A DNA stretch of 18,967 nucleotides from Candidatus Helarchaeota archaeon (GCA_016840125.1 JAEOSY010000001.1:1-18967); one strand, 5' to 3'. Counted from the first letter of the stretch, positions 1 through 7,783 are shown. Numbers and translations: made by a program. Notes: generated by a model from the sequence alone, not told the origin.

Positions 1-506
1 ATTTCAGATACTAATTTCCGAGAATTATCCTTCAGAGCAAAAATAATATAATAATCCGTCTTAGTTAATGATATATCAAGCTCTCTAACTTCATCGGGGG
101 TTGAAAGTACATCTAGCCCAATAGTGAGATCATCTATCTTACCAACTTGGCGCGTGAATGAGACCAATGAATCCAATTCACCCAAACTTCGTAGTCGGGC
201 ATGAAGAAACATGAGATTACCACTAGCTTGGGTTACATTATAAATAAATTTATTTTCACCCAGCTTTTGGAAAATATCCTCCCGATTTCTTGCGTTTGAG
301 GTTCCAAACATTATAACATTAATAAACGGGATGACCATTCCACTAACTCTTGCATTAAATCTTGTAATGATCCCTCTCTCTACCAATTTCTTAATACGTT
401 TATGAACGGAATTTGTAGACAGGTTGAACATCTCGGCAATTTTCCGATAGGGCATTCTTGAGTTTCCCATCAATACGAATGCTATCCCATAATCCGTTTC
501 ATCCAT
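1..506 (-). CDS. Lrp/AsnC-like transcriptional regulator with tandem helix-turn-helix segments (3' part missing)
   Basis: I translated this by hand: 168 codons run from an ATG at 506 to the window edge with no stop. Residues about 5-48 form a winged helix-turn-helix typical of Lrp/AsnC regulators (RKIAEMFNLSTNSVHKRIKK, then LVERGII). A middle domain of about 90 residues follows. From about residue 147 a second segment begins (LTKTDYYIIFALKDNSRK) that mirrors the N-terminus (DETDYGIAFVLMGNSRM), so the protein appears to carry a second DNA-binding domain. The in-frame codons upstream of the ATG reach a stop at 534-536 with no other start. It is divergent from the glycyl radical enzyme gene and may control it and itself through the dyad at 524-555. 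The family call is firm; the effector is unknown. Confidence 0.8.
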   Translation of the reverse strand, partial: MDETDYGIAFVLMGNSRMPYRKIAEMFNLSTNSVHKRIKKLVERGIITRFNARVSGMVIPFINVIMFGTSNARNREDIFQKLGENKFIYNVTQASGNLMFLHARLRSLGELDSLVSFTRQVGKIDDLTIGLDVLSTPDEVRELDISLTKTDYYIIFALKDNSRKLVSE

Positions 507-523
507 AGAGAGCCCATTTGTTT

Positions 524-555
524 GTTCATCGAATTATACGTAGATTTAAATGAAC
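524..555. promoter_or_regulatory. 32-base dyad in divergent promoter, candidate operator
   Basis: The outer arms are GTTCAT (524-529) and ATGAAC (550-555). The centre is a perfect TACGTA (537-542), and outer arms and core share the same symmetry axis at 539.5. By hand count, 24 of 32 positions obey the symmetry. It overlaps a TATA-like TTTAAAT (545-551) facing the glycyl radical enzyme and, on the minus strand, GTATAATTC facing the regulator gene. Binding here would be placed to shut both promoters, which fits an autoregulating Lrp-type protein. The symmetry is seen; the function is inferred. Confidence 0.5.
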
Positions 556-593
556 TTTTTTCTATATGATTTTATAGTGGAGTTGAAATAAAA

Positions 594-2996
594 ATGATAC
601 AATCGCCTATTTCCTTACCTCAAGAGATAAAACGCCTTCAACACATGAAGCAGAAAACGGTCACTACTCCGCATGAAATCTGCTTGGAGCGTGCTAAACT
701 TTTCACGGAATCCTATAAAAAAACAAAAGAAATGGGATTTCCTCCGATATTGCGATTTGGAAAGGCAATGGAACATTTACTGAAAAAAATGACAATTAAA
801 ATTTGGGATGATGAATTTATCGTTGGAAATCGTTGCACCAAATACAATGGAACTCCCATGTTCCCTGAGGTAAGAGTAGATTCATTGGATCAAGATTGCG
901 AGTTGTATAATCGCCGGGATTTTCAAAAAATCTTTATAGCTGAAGACGATATTCAAACTTTAAAAGAGGAGATCATTCCATACTGGCGTGATGAAGAAAC
1001 TACTGTCCAGGCCCGTTTTGAAGAACTACTTACTCCCGAACTCAGAAAAATTATGGATACCTTAGTTTTTGTTGTAGACACTCAGATGACGAACGGCTTT
1101 GGACATTTCCTGCCAGGACATGAAATTATTTTGAAAAAGGGGATAGGAGGATTGTTAGTAGATGCCAACCGTAAATTGCGAGAATTTACAGGGTCTTCTC
1201 CAGACGATAATAAGAAACGGAACTTCTTGCAAGCGGTTATTCTTGAATTAAACGCCGTAAAACATTTTATTATGCGATTCTCCAATCTGGCACGCGAGAT
1301 GGCAGCGCAAGAAAAGAGTTCTGACCGTCAGAAAGAACTTTTGGAGATATCTGAGATTTGCGAAAACATATCTGAAAATCCCCCTAATACCTTTAAAGAA
1401 GCCCTCCAATTGATTTATTTCAATCATCTAATCTGTGGGCTCGAAGATGGTGGATTCGCCATTAGCGTCGGGCGATTAGATCAGTATCTATACTCCTTTT
1501 ACTTGAAAGATAAGGCTGAGGGAAAGCTAACCCAAGAGGAAGCACAATTTTTACTTGAAATCTTCTTTATCAAACTCACCACCTTATGGAATTTTGTATT
1601 AAATAAAGGTACTGTGGCGGCTGAAGGTCCCCCCATTGCAGAGAACCTGACCATTGGAGGGGTTGATGCTGAGGGGAAAGACGCCACAAATGAATTATCA
1701 TACCTAATTCTTGATGCCTATACTCATCTACAAACTGTGCAACCAACCTTCTCTGTCCGCCTTAATAAAGACAGCCCAGAAGATTTCATAAGAAAAACAG
1801 GGGAGGCAATTAAAAGTGGTGCTAGCCTCGCATTATTTAATGATGAGGTGATGATAAAAGGGCTAATGAATCGTGGCTACACTCTCGAGGATGCCAGACA
1901 TTACGCCCCAATAGGCTGTGTAGAACCTCAACATCCTCACAAATCTTTTGGCTCCACCAACGCGAACCAACTTAACATCGTAAAATGTATACAATTAGTC
2001 ATCTCTAACGGCGTTGATCTTTGTACCGGTGCTAAATATGGGCTTAAAAATAACCAAGAAATATCCTCTTATGAAGATTTCTGGAACAGTTTCGTTGCTC
2101 AAATGAAGTATTTCCTCAAATATATGGTACAAATCATGGAGAAACTCGATCAAGCATTCGCTGAACTCAATCCTCAGCCCTTCTTTTCAGCATTCATTGA
2201 TGATTGCATTGAAAAAGGACTAGACGTAACCCAAGGGGGTGCGACTTACGACTTCACTGGACCCCAACTAATTGGGTTAGCGACAGTGGCCGATAGCCTC
2301 GCAGTTGTGAAAAAAATGGTTTTTGAGGAGAATCAACTTTCCCTTAAAGACCTTGCTCGGATGCTGAAGAAGGATTTTAAGGGCAAAACTCTCGAGCGTA
2401 AAGCCAAAGAATGGCGTCAAATCTTCATGAATAAGGTTCCCAAGTTCGGACAAGATAATGATTACGTAGATCAAATTGCGGTTGATGTGGCGCGGCTATA
2501 TTGTGACGAGATCGCTCAATACAAAAATTATCGTGGTGGGAAATATAATCCTGGTATTTATTCCACTGCTTTTCACTTAGCATTTGGTGTCTTCACGGGT
2601 GCAACACCGGATGGGCGAAAAATGGGGCAACCTCTCTCAAATGGACTAGGCTGTACGCATGGAATGGACATTAATGGGCCAACTGCCCTCATGAATTCCG
2701 TTAAAAAACTTCCCCACGAATTGATGACTAATGGAAACTCCTTTATTTTGGCATTTCAACCGAATTCGGTCGTAATTGATAAATTCTTACCACTTATCCG
2801 CTCATTTTTTGAAGATAATGGGGGCTATCATTTGCAGTTCAACGCGGTCGGCAAAGACGTACTTCTTGATGCCCAGCAACATCCCGAAAATTACCGAAAC
2901 CTCATCGTGAGGATCGCGGGCTACTCCGTTTACTTCACTGAACTTTCCAAGGGGGCTCAGAATGAAATTATTAATCGCACAGAATGTTTATTATAA
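594..2996 (+). CDS. Glycyl radical enzyme (PFL-like family, CxE eliminase/lyase type), substrate unknown
   Basis: The 800-residue length is normal for a glycyl radical enzyme. The thiyl-radical loop reads PIGCVEP, with Cys442 and Glu444. The C-terminal radical motif RIAGYSVYF puts the radical glycine at 776. GRLDQYLY (293-300) and ATPDGR (670-675) are also family signatures. In this superfamily a Cys-x-Glu loop is typical of dehydratases and lyases (glycerol dehydratase, choline lyase and relatives), whereas true pyruvate formate-lyase has two adjacent cysteines, so pyruvate formate-lyase is unlikely. The substrate cannot be read from the sequence. The enzyme must be activated by a radical-SAM activase, and none is in the window. 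GGAG at 579-582 lies 11 bases before the ATG. The divergent Lrp-like gene is the likely regulator, and the following membrane protein is probably co-transcribed. It is oxygen-sensitive by family, implying an anaerobic host. Confidence 0.92.
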   Translation: MIQSPISLPQEIKRLQHMKQKTVTTPHEICLERAKLFTESYKKTKEMGFPPILRFGKAMEHLLKKMTIKIWDDEFIVGNRCTKYNGTPMFPEVRVDSLDQDCELYNRRDFQKIFIAEDDIQTLKEEIIPYWRDEETTVQARFEELLTPELRKIMDTLVFVVDTQMTNGFGHFLPGHEIILKKGIGGLLVDANRKLREFTGSSPDDNKKRNFLQAVILELNAVKHFIMRFSNLAREMAAQEKSSDRQKELLEISEICENISENPPNTFKEALQLIYFNHLICGLEDGGFAISVGRLDQYLYSFYLKDKAEGKLTQEEAQFLLEIFFIKLTTLWNFVLNKGTVAAEGPPIAENLTIGGVDAEGKDATNELSYLILDAYTHLQTVQPTFSVRLNKDSPEDFIRKTGEAIKSGASLALFNDEVMIKGLMNRGYTLEDARHYAPIGCVEPQHPHKSFGSTNANQLNIVKCIQLVISNGVDLCTGAKYGLKNNQEISSYEDFWNSFVAQMKYFLKYMVQIMEKLDQAFAELNPQPFFSAFIDDCIEKGLDVTQGGATYDFTGPQLIGLATVADSLAVVKKMVFEENQLSLKDLARMLKKDFKGKTLERKAKEWRQIFMNKVPKFGQDNDYVDQIAVDVARLYCDEIAQYKNYRGGKYNPGIYSTAFHLAFGVFTGATPDGRKMGQPLSNGLGCTHGMDINGPTALMNSVKKLPHELMTNGNSFILAFQPNSVVIDKFLPLIRSFFEDNGGYHLQFNAVGKDVLLDAQQHPENYRNLIVRIAGYSVYFTELSKGAQNEIINRTECLL

Positions 2997-3017
2997 TTGA
3001 AAGAAGAAGTGAATCTT

Positions 3018-3410
3018 ATGAAAAGTAGATTTCCGTACTATTTACTTGCCTTAGCCGTTGGCGGTGTGTATTTCAGTTTATTTGCTCTAGCGCATGTATA
3101 TCTCGGATTTACAGGCTGGCTTCCTATCATTGATTGGATGTATTTTATTTTTAACATAGCTATAGTCGCCATTTTCCTCGTTAAAGACACTCTAGATGAA
3201 AAAAACATGAAAAGTGGAGAGACTCCTATAGGACCATCTTGGTTTGAACATGCCCCATTTGTCGTGGTGATTGCTTTCCAGTCCGCCATCTCCATCATAT
3301 TTGACACTGATCCCCTCATAAGCAACATCAAAATCGTCATATTTGTGCTAGCTCTGATCGATTTCATCTGGGATTTAAATCAAGACGCAAGATCTGGATG
3401 GGACCGCTAA
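3018..3410 (+). CDS. Small four-helix membrane protein, unknown function
   Basis: This gene encodes 130 residues with about four hydrophobic segments (roughly 8-29, 37-55, 80-95 and 103-118). A short polar loop lies near 56-78, and the C-terminus is charged (NQDARSGWDR). I chose the ATG at 3018; the reading frame is open back to a TTG at 2997, directly after the previous stop, but that start would leave no room for a ribosome site. A purine-rich GAAGAAGTGAA precedes the ATG. Only 21 bases separate it from the glycyl radical enzyme gene, so the two are probably one transcript, and T-runs follow. I do not recognise the family. A role in moving the enzyme's substrate or product is possible but unsupported beyond position. 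Confidence 0.75.
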   Translation: MKSRFPYYLLALAVGGVYFSLFALAHVYLGFTGWLPIIDWMYFIFNIAIVAIFLVKDTLDEKNMKSGETPIGPSWFEHAPFVVVIAFQSAISIIFDTDPLISNIKIVIFVLALIDFIWDLNQDARSGWDR

Positions 3411-3438
3411 GGTTTCCTGTCCAGCTCACATTCTATTC

Positions 3439-3490
3439 TTTTTAATAAACGCAGCCGCAACTTTTATCTTTTTTACTCCTCTTAGTTTTT
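3439..3490 (+). terminator. T-run terminator region after the glycyl radical enzyme operon
   Basis: Several T-runs follow the membrane protein gene at 3439-3443, 3462-3465, 3469-3474 and 3486-3490. Archaeal transcription commonly ends at such runs without a hairpin. The rest of the 281-base gap before grpE holds promoter elements, annotated separately. Confidence 0.5.
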
Positions 3491-3536
3491 GTATTTCCAC
3501 CTGAATTACAGAAATCCTCCTCGTAGTTGATTGGGG

Positions 3537-3612
3537 ATACATCGTCATCGTCGGAATCAAAAATTAACAATTAATTAGTCACAACACGTTACCTTTAAAT
3601 AGGACGATGTAT
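3537..3612. repeat. Perfect 10-base inverted repeat with wide spacer, upstream of grpE
   Basis: ATACATCGTC at 3537-3546 is exactly reverse-complemented by GACGATGTAT at 3603-3612, with 56 bases between. The arms enclose the upstream operator-like module (3578-3602). It could be a looping site for a regulator or the stem of an unannotated transcript. The repeat is seen; any role is inferred. Confidence 0.45.
3578..3602 (+). promoter_or_regulatory. Upstream operator-like half-palindrome plus TATA-like box
   Basis: GTCACA-ACA-CGTTAC (3578-3592) is followed at once by CTTTAAATA (3592-3600). The layout copies the proximal module 49 bases downstream: the left half-site is identical, the right half is degenerate, and an AT-rich TATA-like box follows directly. 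It may be a second promoter or an auxiliary operator for the chaperone operon. Confidence 0.4.
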
Positions 3613-3626
3613 TAATTCAACTTAAG

Positions 3627-3649
3627 GTCACAGAATGTGACTATATAAA
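3627..3649 (+). promoter_or_regulatory. grpE-dnaK-dnaJ promoter: perfect palindrome abutting TATA box
   Basis: GTCACA-GAA-TGTGAC (3627-3641) is a perfect 6-3-6 palindrome, and TATATAAA (3642-3649) follows with no gap. Transcription would be expected about 25 bases beyond the TATA centre, near 3672, leaving a leader of about 20 bases before the grpE ATG at 3692. A protein on the palindrome would cover the position where TFB contacts DNA, so repression is the natural reading. The site resembles neither the bacterial CIRCE element nor the CTAAC-N5-GTTAG heat-shock site known from Archaeoglobus. Confidence 0.6.
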
Positions 3650-3691
3650 CGTGAAAAAACAAAATTCAAAAATAAATTGAAGGGCACTAAA

Positions 3692-4201
3692 ATGGATTCT
3701 GAAACTGAATTTGTAATATCTGATGAAACTATCGAAGCAAATACTATAACTCTTACGAAAAGCGAATATGATGCGTTACAACAGAAGATTGAAGACACCA
3801 AAGAGTTAAACGACAAAGTTCTACGACTTCAAGCAGAATTTGATAATTATAAGAAATTTATGGAGCGACAGAAAATTAATTGTCTCAAGTTTGGCAATCA
3901 GAAACTATTAAAAGAATTTATTAAGATTTATGATGATTTAAAGAGAGCCCTAAATGGGCATGATGATTCTCAATTCACTGGATTAAGACTGATTTTGAAT
4001 AACTTTAGTGCCCTTCTTAAGAGCGAAGGTATCGAGCCCATCAAAGCGGAGGGAACGGAGTTCAATCCAGAAATACATGAATGTATGATGGTTGAACAAA
4101 ATCCTTTCCTCCCAGAAGGGGCGATTACCGAAGTTTTTGAAGATGGGTATTATTTAAACGGAAAGGTCTTGAGACCTTCGAAAGTTAAAGTTAATAAATA
4201 A
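3692..4201 (+). CDS. grpE: GrpE, nucleotide exchange factor of DnaK
   Basis: GrpE releases ADP from DnaK and so resets the Hsp70 cycle in the cytoplasm. The product has 169 residues, somewhat shorter than E. coli GrpE (197). It has an acidic N-terminal tail, a heptad-like coiled coil at about 25-60 (EDTKELNDKVLRLQAEFDNY, then KK), and the C-terminal beta domain with FNPEIHECMM and the typical ending DGYYLNGKVLRPSKVKV. I chose the ATG at 3692, with GAAGGG just upstream; the frame is open to a TTG at 3677, which would sit too close to the predicted transcription start. It is the first gene of a grpE-dnaK-dnaJ operon, 15 bases ahead of dnaK. The family is bacterial in origin and found in many archaea by transfer. 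Confidence 0.95.
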   Translation: MDSETEFVISDETIEANTITLTKSEYDALQQKIEDTKELNDKVLRLQAEFDNYKKFMERQKINCLKFGNQKLLKEFIKIYDDLKRALNGHDDSQFTGLRLILNNFSALLKSEGIEPIKAEGTEFNPEIHECMMVEQNPFLPEGAITEVFEDGYYLNGKVLRPSKVKVNK

Positions 4202-4216
4202 AATGGAGATGAAATG

Positions 4217-6115
4217 ATGGCAAAAATAATTGGAATAGATTTAGGAACGAGTAACTCCGCAGCAGCGGCCTATATTGGTGGCAAGGCAAGCATTATTCCG
4301 TCTGCAGAAGGCGTGACGATAACAGGTGGGAAAGCATTTCCGTCCGTTATTGCCTTCACAAAGGATGGACAGCGATTAATAGGAGAACCTGCCAGACGAC
4401 AAGCTGTATCTAATCCTGAACGAACCATCACGGCAATAAAACGAAAAATGGGAACGACTTACAAAGTCACAATTGATGGAAAATCGTATTCACCCCAGGA
4501 AATTTCTGCTATGTTGCTTCGCAAAATCAAGGAAGATGCGGAAGCGTTTCTTGGAGAGGAGGTCAAACAGGCGATCATCACAGTCCCCGCATATTTCAAT
4601 GATAATCAGCGCCAAGCAACGAAAGATGCTGGACGAATTGCAGGATTAGAAGTTCTTCGATTAATTAACGAACCAACTGCCGCAGCTTTTGCGTATGGGT
4701 TAGATAAGAGCGGTGCCAGCATAAAAATCGCTGTGCTCGATTTAGGTGGTGGAACCTTTGATGTTACCATCATGGAAATGTCAGAGGGCGTCTTCGAGGT
4801 GATCTCTACTAGCGGAGATACGGCCCTCGGTGGTACGGACATGGACAAGAAACTCGTCGAATACATTACAGGCGAGTTTCAGAGGGAACATGGCATCGAT
4901 CTGAATCAAGATCCGATAGCAATGGAACGCGTGCGGGAAGCAGCCGAAAAAACAAAGATTGAACTTTCTACGACACTAACTTCAGAAATTAATCTCCCCT
5001 ATGTTACGGCAGATTCGACCGGACCCAAACATTTACAGATGACCTTGACGCGTGCGAAATTAGAACAAATAATTGAATCTGTTATCAATCGATTAGATGG
5101 ACCTATAAAAAGAGCACTCAAAGATGCAACTATCGATTCTGGTAAGATTGACAAGATCATTCTTGTAGGTGGTCCCACACGAATGCCCTCAGTGCGTGCG
5201 AGATTTGCTAAGTTCTTTGGGAGAGAACCAGAGCGCGGCGTAGATCCAATGGAATGTGTGGCCATGGGTGCATCGATCCAAGGCGCAGTTTTGCAAGGTG
5301 ACGTAACAGATATGATTCTTCTAGATGTGACTCCGCTTTCATTAGGTGTGGAAACACTGGGAAATGTTTTCACGAAGCTGATTGAACGAAACACAACCAT
5401 TCCCACAAAAAAGACGGAAACATTCAGCACCGCAGCGGATAATCAACCCAGTGTCGAAATTCATGTTTTACAAGGAGAACGAACAATGGCAGCTCAAAAT
5501 ATTACCTTAGGCAAATTTAATTTGACGGGTATCCCGCCAGCACCCCGTGGCGTCCCTCAGATTGAAGTTACATTCGATATTGATGCCAATGGTATTCTGA
5601 ATGTATCTGCAAAGGATCTGGGTACGGGTCGGCAACAGGCAATTACAATTACCGCGTCGAATAAGATGGAAGAAGATGACATCCAGCGGAAAGTTAGAGA
5701 AGCAGAACAATACGCTGAGGAAGACAAACGAACTAGAGAGCTTATTGATTCAAAAAATCAGGGTGAATCCCTTATCTATCAAACAGAGAAGCTCCTACGT
5801 GATAATGCTGATAAAGTCGATGCAACATTGAAAAGCACAATCGAGCAAAAGATTCTGGCACTAAAAGGTGCTATTGAAGGCACTGATTTGAGTAGAATTA
5901 AATCAGCAACCGAGGATTTGACAAAAGCTCTTCATGAGTTATCAGCTCGGATGTATCAATCACAAGCGCAAGGTTACCCAGGAGCACAAAGTTATCCTGG
6001 AGCGCAAGGTTATAGCGGCGCTCAAGGCACAACTGCTGAAGAGGATTATGCAAAACAAGCTCGGGCCACTCAAGTAGATGATGATGTCGTAGATGCCGAG
6101 TACAGTGAGGATTAA
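4217..6115 (+). CDS. dnaK: DnaK, Hsp70 chaperone
   Basis: This is an ATP-driven chaperone of about 632 residues that holds unfolded proteins in the cytoplasm. The N-terminal ATPase has GIDLGTSNS (6-14), the DLGGGTFDV loop near 175-183 and [10 protein letters not shown] further on. The linker and substrate domain follow ([13 protein letters not shown]), then a helical lid and a disordered tail ending [11 protein letters not shown], close to the bacterial DnaK tail. Between TAIKRKMG and YSPQEISA it lacks the roughly 24-residue insertion of proteobacterial DnaK, as Gram-positive and archaeal Hsp70s do. The start could be the ATG at 4214 or at 4217; I prefer 4217 because it gives the usual [11 protein letters not shown] and an 8-base gap from GGAG at 4205-4208. 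It lies between grpE and dnaJ. Confidence 0.97.
   Translation: MAKIIGIDLGTSNSAAAAYIGGKASIIPSAEGVTITGGKAFPSVIAFTKDGQRLIGEPARRQAVSNPERTITAIKRKMGTTYKVTIDGKSYSPQEISAMLLRKIKEDAEAFLGEEVKQAIITVPAYFNDNQRQATKDAGRIAGLEVLRLINEPTAAAFAYGLDKSGASIKIAVLDLGGGTFDVTIMEMSEGVFEVISTSGDTALGGTDMDKKLVEYITGEFQREHGIDLNQDPIAMERVREAAEKTKIELSTTLTSEINLPYVTADSTGPKHLQMTLTRAKLEQIIESVINRLDGPIKRALKDATIDSGKIDKIILVGGPTRMPSVRARFAKFFGREPERGVDPMECVAMGASIQGAVLQGDVTDMILLDVTPLSLGVETLGNVFTKLIERNTTIPTKKTETFSTAADNQPSVEIHVLQGERTMAAQNITLGKFNLTGIPPAPRGVPQIEVTFDIDANGILNVSAKDLGTGRQQAITITASNKMEEDDIQRKVREAEQYAEEDKRTRELIDSKNQGESLIYQTEKLLRDNADKVDATLKSTIEQKILALKGAIEGTDLSRIKSATEDLTKALHELSARMYQSQAQGYPGAQSYPGAQGYSGAQGTTAEEDYAKQARATQVDDDVVDAEYSED
5966..6028 (+). 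repeat. 18-base in-frame tandem repeat in the dnaK tail
   Basis: Three 18-base units (5966-5983, 5984-6001, 6002-6019) plus a partial fourth encode [18 protein letters not shown] and AQG. The copies differ mostly at silent positions, so the peptide rather than the DNA seems to be maintained. It forms a flexible linker between the helical lid and the conserved acidic end of DnaK. Confidence 0.8.
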
Positions 6116-6162
6116 CCTCCCAAACTTTCTTTTTTATTATGAACCTTCACGGGTGAGGAAAT

Positions 6163-7320
6163 ATGGCACAAAAGGATTATTATAAAACTTTAAAAGTTGA
6201 TAAGAACGCCTCTAAGGAGGACATAAAGCGCGCTTTTCGCAAGATGGCACGGAAATATCATCCAGATGTGAATCCAAATAACAAACGGGCTGAAGAAAAA
6301 TTCAAGGAAGTTAATGAAGCCTATGAAGTATTGAGTGATGAGAAAAAGCGTGAGATGTATGATCGCTTTGGGACAGCTAGTCCTAATGGCTTTGGCGCTT
6401 CTGGGACACGACCTAGGGGTTCTACTTATCAGCGACAATCCTCTGGACCTGTAAACGTCGATTTCAACGATATTTTTGGTGGAAGAACGCAAGGGGGTGC
6501 TGGTGGTTTCGACTTTTTCAATGATCTCGGAGATATCTTTGATGTATTTTCCAATCGACGGGGTGGTCCTCAACGTCGACATACACGCCGCCCTGAAGCT
6601 GGGGAAGATTTACGGTATGATATGGAAGTCAGCTTTGAAGAGGCTTATTTTGGTGCTAGCCGCACTGTTAAGTTTAAACGGTTTGAAATTTGTCCTGATT
6701 GTAATGGTATAGGTGCTAAAGATGGAAAAATAGATACTTGCCCAAGCTGTGGTGGCGCTGGCGAGGTAAGACGTGCCCAAAACACTCCCTTCGGGCAAGT
6801 GATGCAAGTAGGTGCTTGTCCGCAATGTAATGGAACTGGACATACTGCTACAAACCCATGTCCTACTTGTCGCGGCACTGAAAAGGTTGAACGCATGCGT
6901 CAATTAGTCGTAAAAATTCCCCCCGGGATTAAAGACGGAAATAAACTCAGAATGACCGGTGAGGGGCTGCCTGGTACACATGGAGGTCCCGCAGGTGACC
7001 TCTACATCGCAGCTCATCTGAAACCCCATTCTTACTTCCGACGAGCTGGTGATAACATTGAATATGATACCACAATTAATTACACGCAAGCTGCCTTAGG
7101 GGGTAAGATTAAAGTCCCCACTATGGAAGGCGAAGTTAATCTAACTATCCCTCCAGGTACTAAAAATGGTACTAAATTACGTCTGCGAGGAAAGGGATTT
7201 AAAAAATTCAAAAACCCTGCTCGAGGTAATCAGCTAGTAAAAATAAACATTCGCGTCCCACAGAACCTAACAACTCACCAACGACAATTAATGGAGCAGT
7301 TGGCTGCCGCAGGTATTTAA
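6163..7320 (+). CDS. dnaJ: DnaJ, type I (class A) Hsp40 co-chaperone
   Basis: DnaJ delivers clients to DnaK and stimulates its ATPase. The 385 residues contain all class A parts in order: a J domain (about 5-70) with the HPD triad at 33-35; a Gly/Phe-rich region (about 71-135) with FNDIFGG; a zinc-binding domain with four CxxC pairs (177/180, 193/196, 219/222, 233/236); and the C-terminal client-binding beta domains with the usual IPPGIKDG and IPPGTKNG turns. The fourth zinc repeat ends GTE rather than the common GxG, a small deviation. GGTGAGG (6152-6158) precedes the ATG. A 47-base gap from dnaK contains a run of six T at 6130-6135, which may reduce read-through. It ends 11 bases from a convergent unknown gene. 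Confidence 0.97.
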   Translation: MAQKDYYKTLKVDKNASKEDIKRAFRKMARKYHPDVNPNNKRAEEKFKEVNEAYEVLSDEKKREMYDRFGTASPNGFGASGTRPRGSTYQRQSSGPVNVDFNDIFGGRTQGGAGGFDFFNDLGDIFDVFSNRRGGPQRRHTRRPEAGEDLRYDMEVSFEEAYFGASRTVKFKRFEICPDCNGIGAKDGKIDTCPSCGGAGEVRRAQNTPFGQVMQVGACPQCNGTGHTATNPCPTCRGTEKVERMRQLVVKIPPGIKDGNKLRMTGEGLPGTHGGPAGDLYIAAHLKPHSYFRRAGDNIEYDTTINYTQAALGGKIKVPTMEGEVNLTIPPGTKNGTKLRLRGKGFKKFKNPARGNQLVKINIRVPQNLTTHQRQLMEQLAAAGI

Positions 7321-7331
7321 GTTCAAATTTA

Positions 7332-7643
7332 TTATCCCAAATCTACCTTTTCTTGTTCTTGACGCTTTTTATTAAATTCATTCAGTGCATTTGTGGCAGA
7401 TGTAACTACTTCTATGATTTGTAAAGCTGCAGTGGGGCAGTTATTTTCTCCCAGTTCTACACCTAACTGTAACAGATTGGCAACCGCATTGAAAAGCTCC
7501 TCTTTTCCAAAATATTGTTCCAGCGATTGTTTTATTTCATCAATTGCCCAGTCTGTAAATGCAATAGGTTCAGCTCCCTCATAAGCCAAGTCTAATGCGT
7601 CTTCGATAATTGGATGTAGTTCTCCTTTTTTTTCTTCACTCAT
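7332..7643 (-). CDS. Small acidic helical protein, unknown function
   Basis: The product has 103 residues and is rich in Glu, Leu and Ala, with predicted alpha-helical runs such as IDEIKQSLEQYFGKEELFNA and LQIIEVVTSATNALNEFNKK. It has no membrane segment or recognised motif. The frame is open further upstream to 7742, but I start at the ATG at 7643 because GGAG lies 5 bases before it and a TATA-like box (7681-7687) is at the right distance. The residues gained by the longer start are unlike the rest. It converges on dnaJ with an 11-base gap. I do not recognise a family; nothing beyond position ties it to the chaperones. Confidence 0.65.
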   Translation of the reverse strand: MSEEKKGELHPIIEDALDLAYEGAEPIAFTDWAIDEIKQSLEQYFGKEELFNAVANLLQLGVELGENNCPTAALQIIEVVTSATNALNEFNKKRQEQEKVDLG

Positions 7644-7680
7644 TCTTCTCCAAGATATTAAGACGTTTGTTGAATAAAAG

Positions 7681-7687
7681 TATAAAA
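7681..7687 (-). promoter_or_regulatory. TATA-like box for the small acidic gene
   Basis: On the minus strand this reads TTTTATA within GATTTTATACTTTT. It is about 40 bases from the ATG at 7643, so transcription would start near 7658 and leave a leader holding the GGAG ribosome site. Confidence 0.4.
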
Positions 7688-7745
7688 TCACTTTACAGAA
7701 ATTTTTGTGAGGGGCAAAAAAGGACTGGATAAGGCTTTGCACTGA

Positions 7746-7775
7746 CTAATGCAGCATTTAGCTGCTGCTGGTATA
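7746..7775 (+). pseudogene. Possible remnant of a dnaJ 3' end
   Basis: On the plus strand these bases translate as LMQHLAAAGI, against [10 protein letters not shown] at the very end of DnaJ (7288-7317). The two stretches match at 23 of 30 bases by hand alignment, and most differences are at third codon positions. The codon before it is TGA, and I could not extend the similarity upstream. It could be the tail of a decayed second dnaJ copy or the outer repeat left by an insertion that brought in the small acidic gene. Chance similarity remains possible. The same bases contain a GCAGC/GCTGC hairpin. Confidence 0.35.
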
Positions 7776-7783
7776 AAGATCTT

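Noticed and set aside
594..2996. Annotation as pyruvate formate-lyase (pflB)
   Set aside because: The active loop has a single Cys followed by Val-Glu, not the adjacent Cys pair of true pyruvate formate-lyase.
3038..3367. Minus-strand open frame of 109 codons opposite the small membrane gene
   Set aside because: It lies entirely antisense to a coherent membrane protein gene and has no ribosome site or family signature.
3411..3691. CIRCE/HrcA heat-shock element upstream of grpE
   Set aside because: No TTAGCACTC-type arms are present; the palindrome there is GTCACA-N3-TGTGAC.
4999..5430. Minus-strand open frame of 143 codons inside dnaK
   Set aside because: It is a shadow of the conserved DnaK ATPase domain, and the composition is typical of an antisense frame.
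7644..7742. A longer start for the small acidic gene at 7742
   Set aside because: The extra residues are basic and hydrophobic, unlike the rest, and the predicted TATA box and GGAG site would lie inside the coding region.
7752..7766. GCAGC/GCTGC hairpin as a terminator
   Set aside because: The stem is only five pairs, no T-run follows directly, and the stretch is better explained by its likeness to the dnaJ end.
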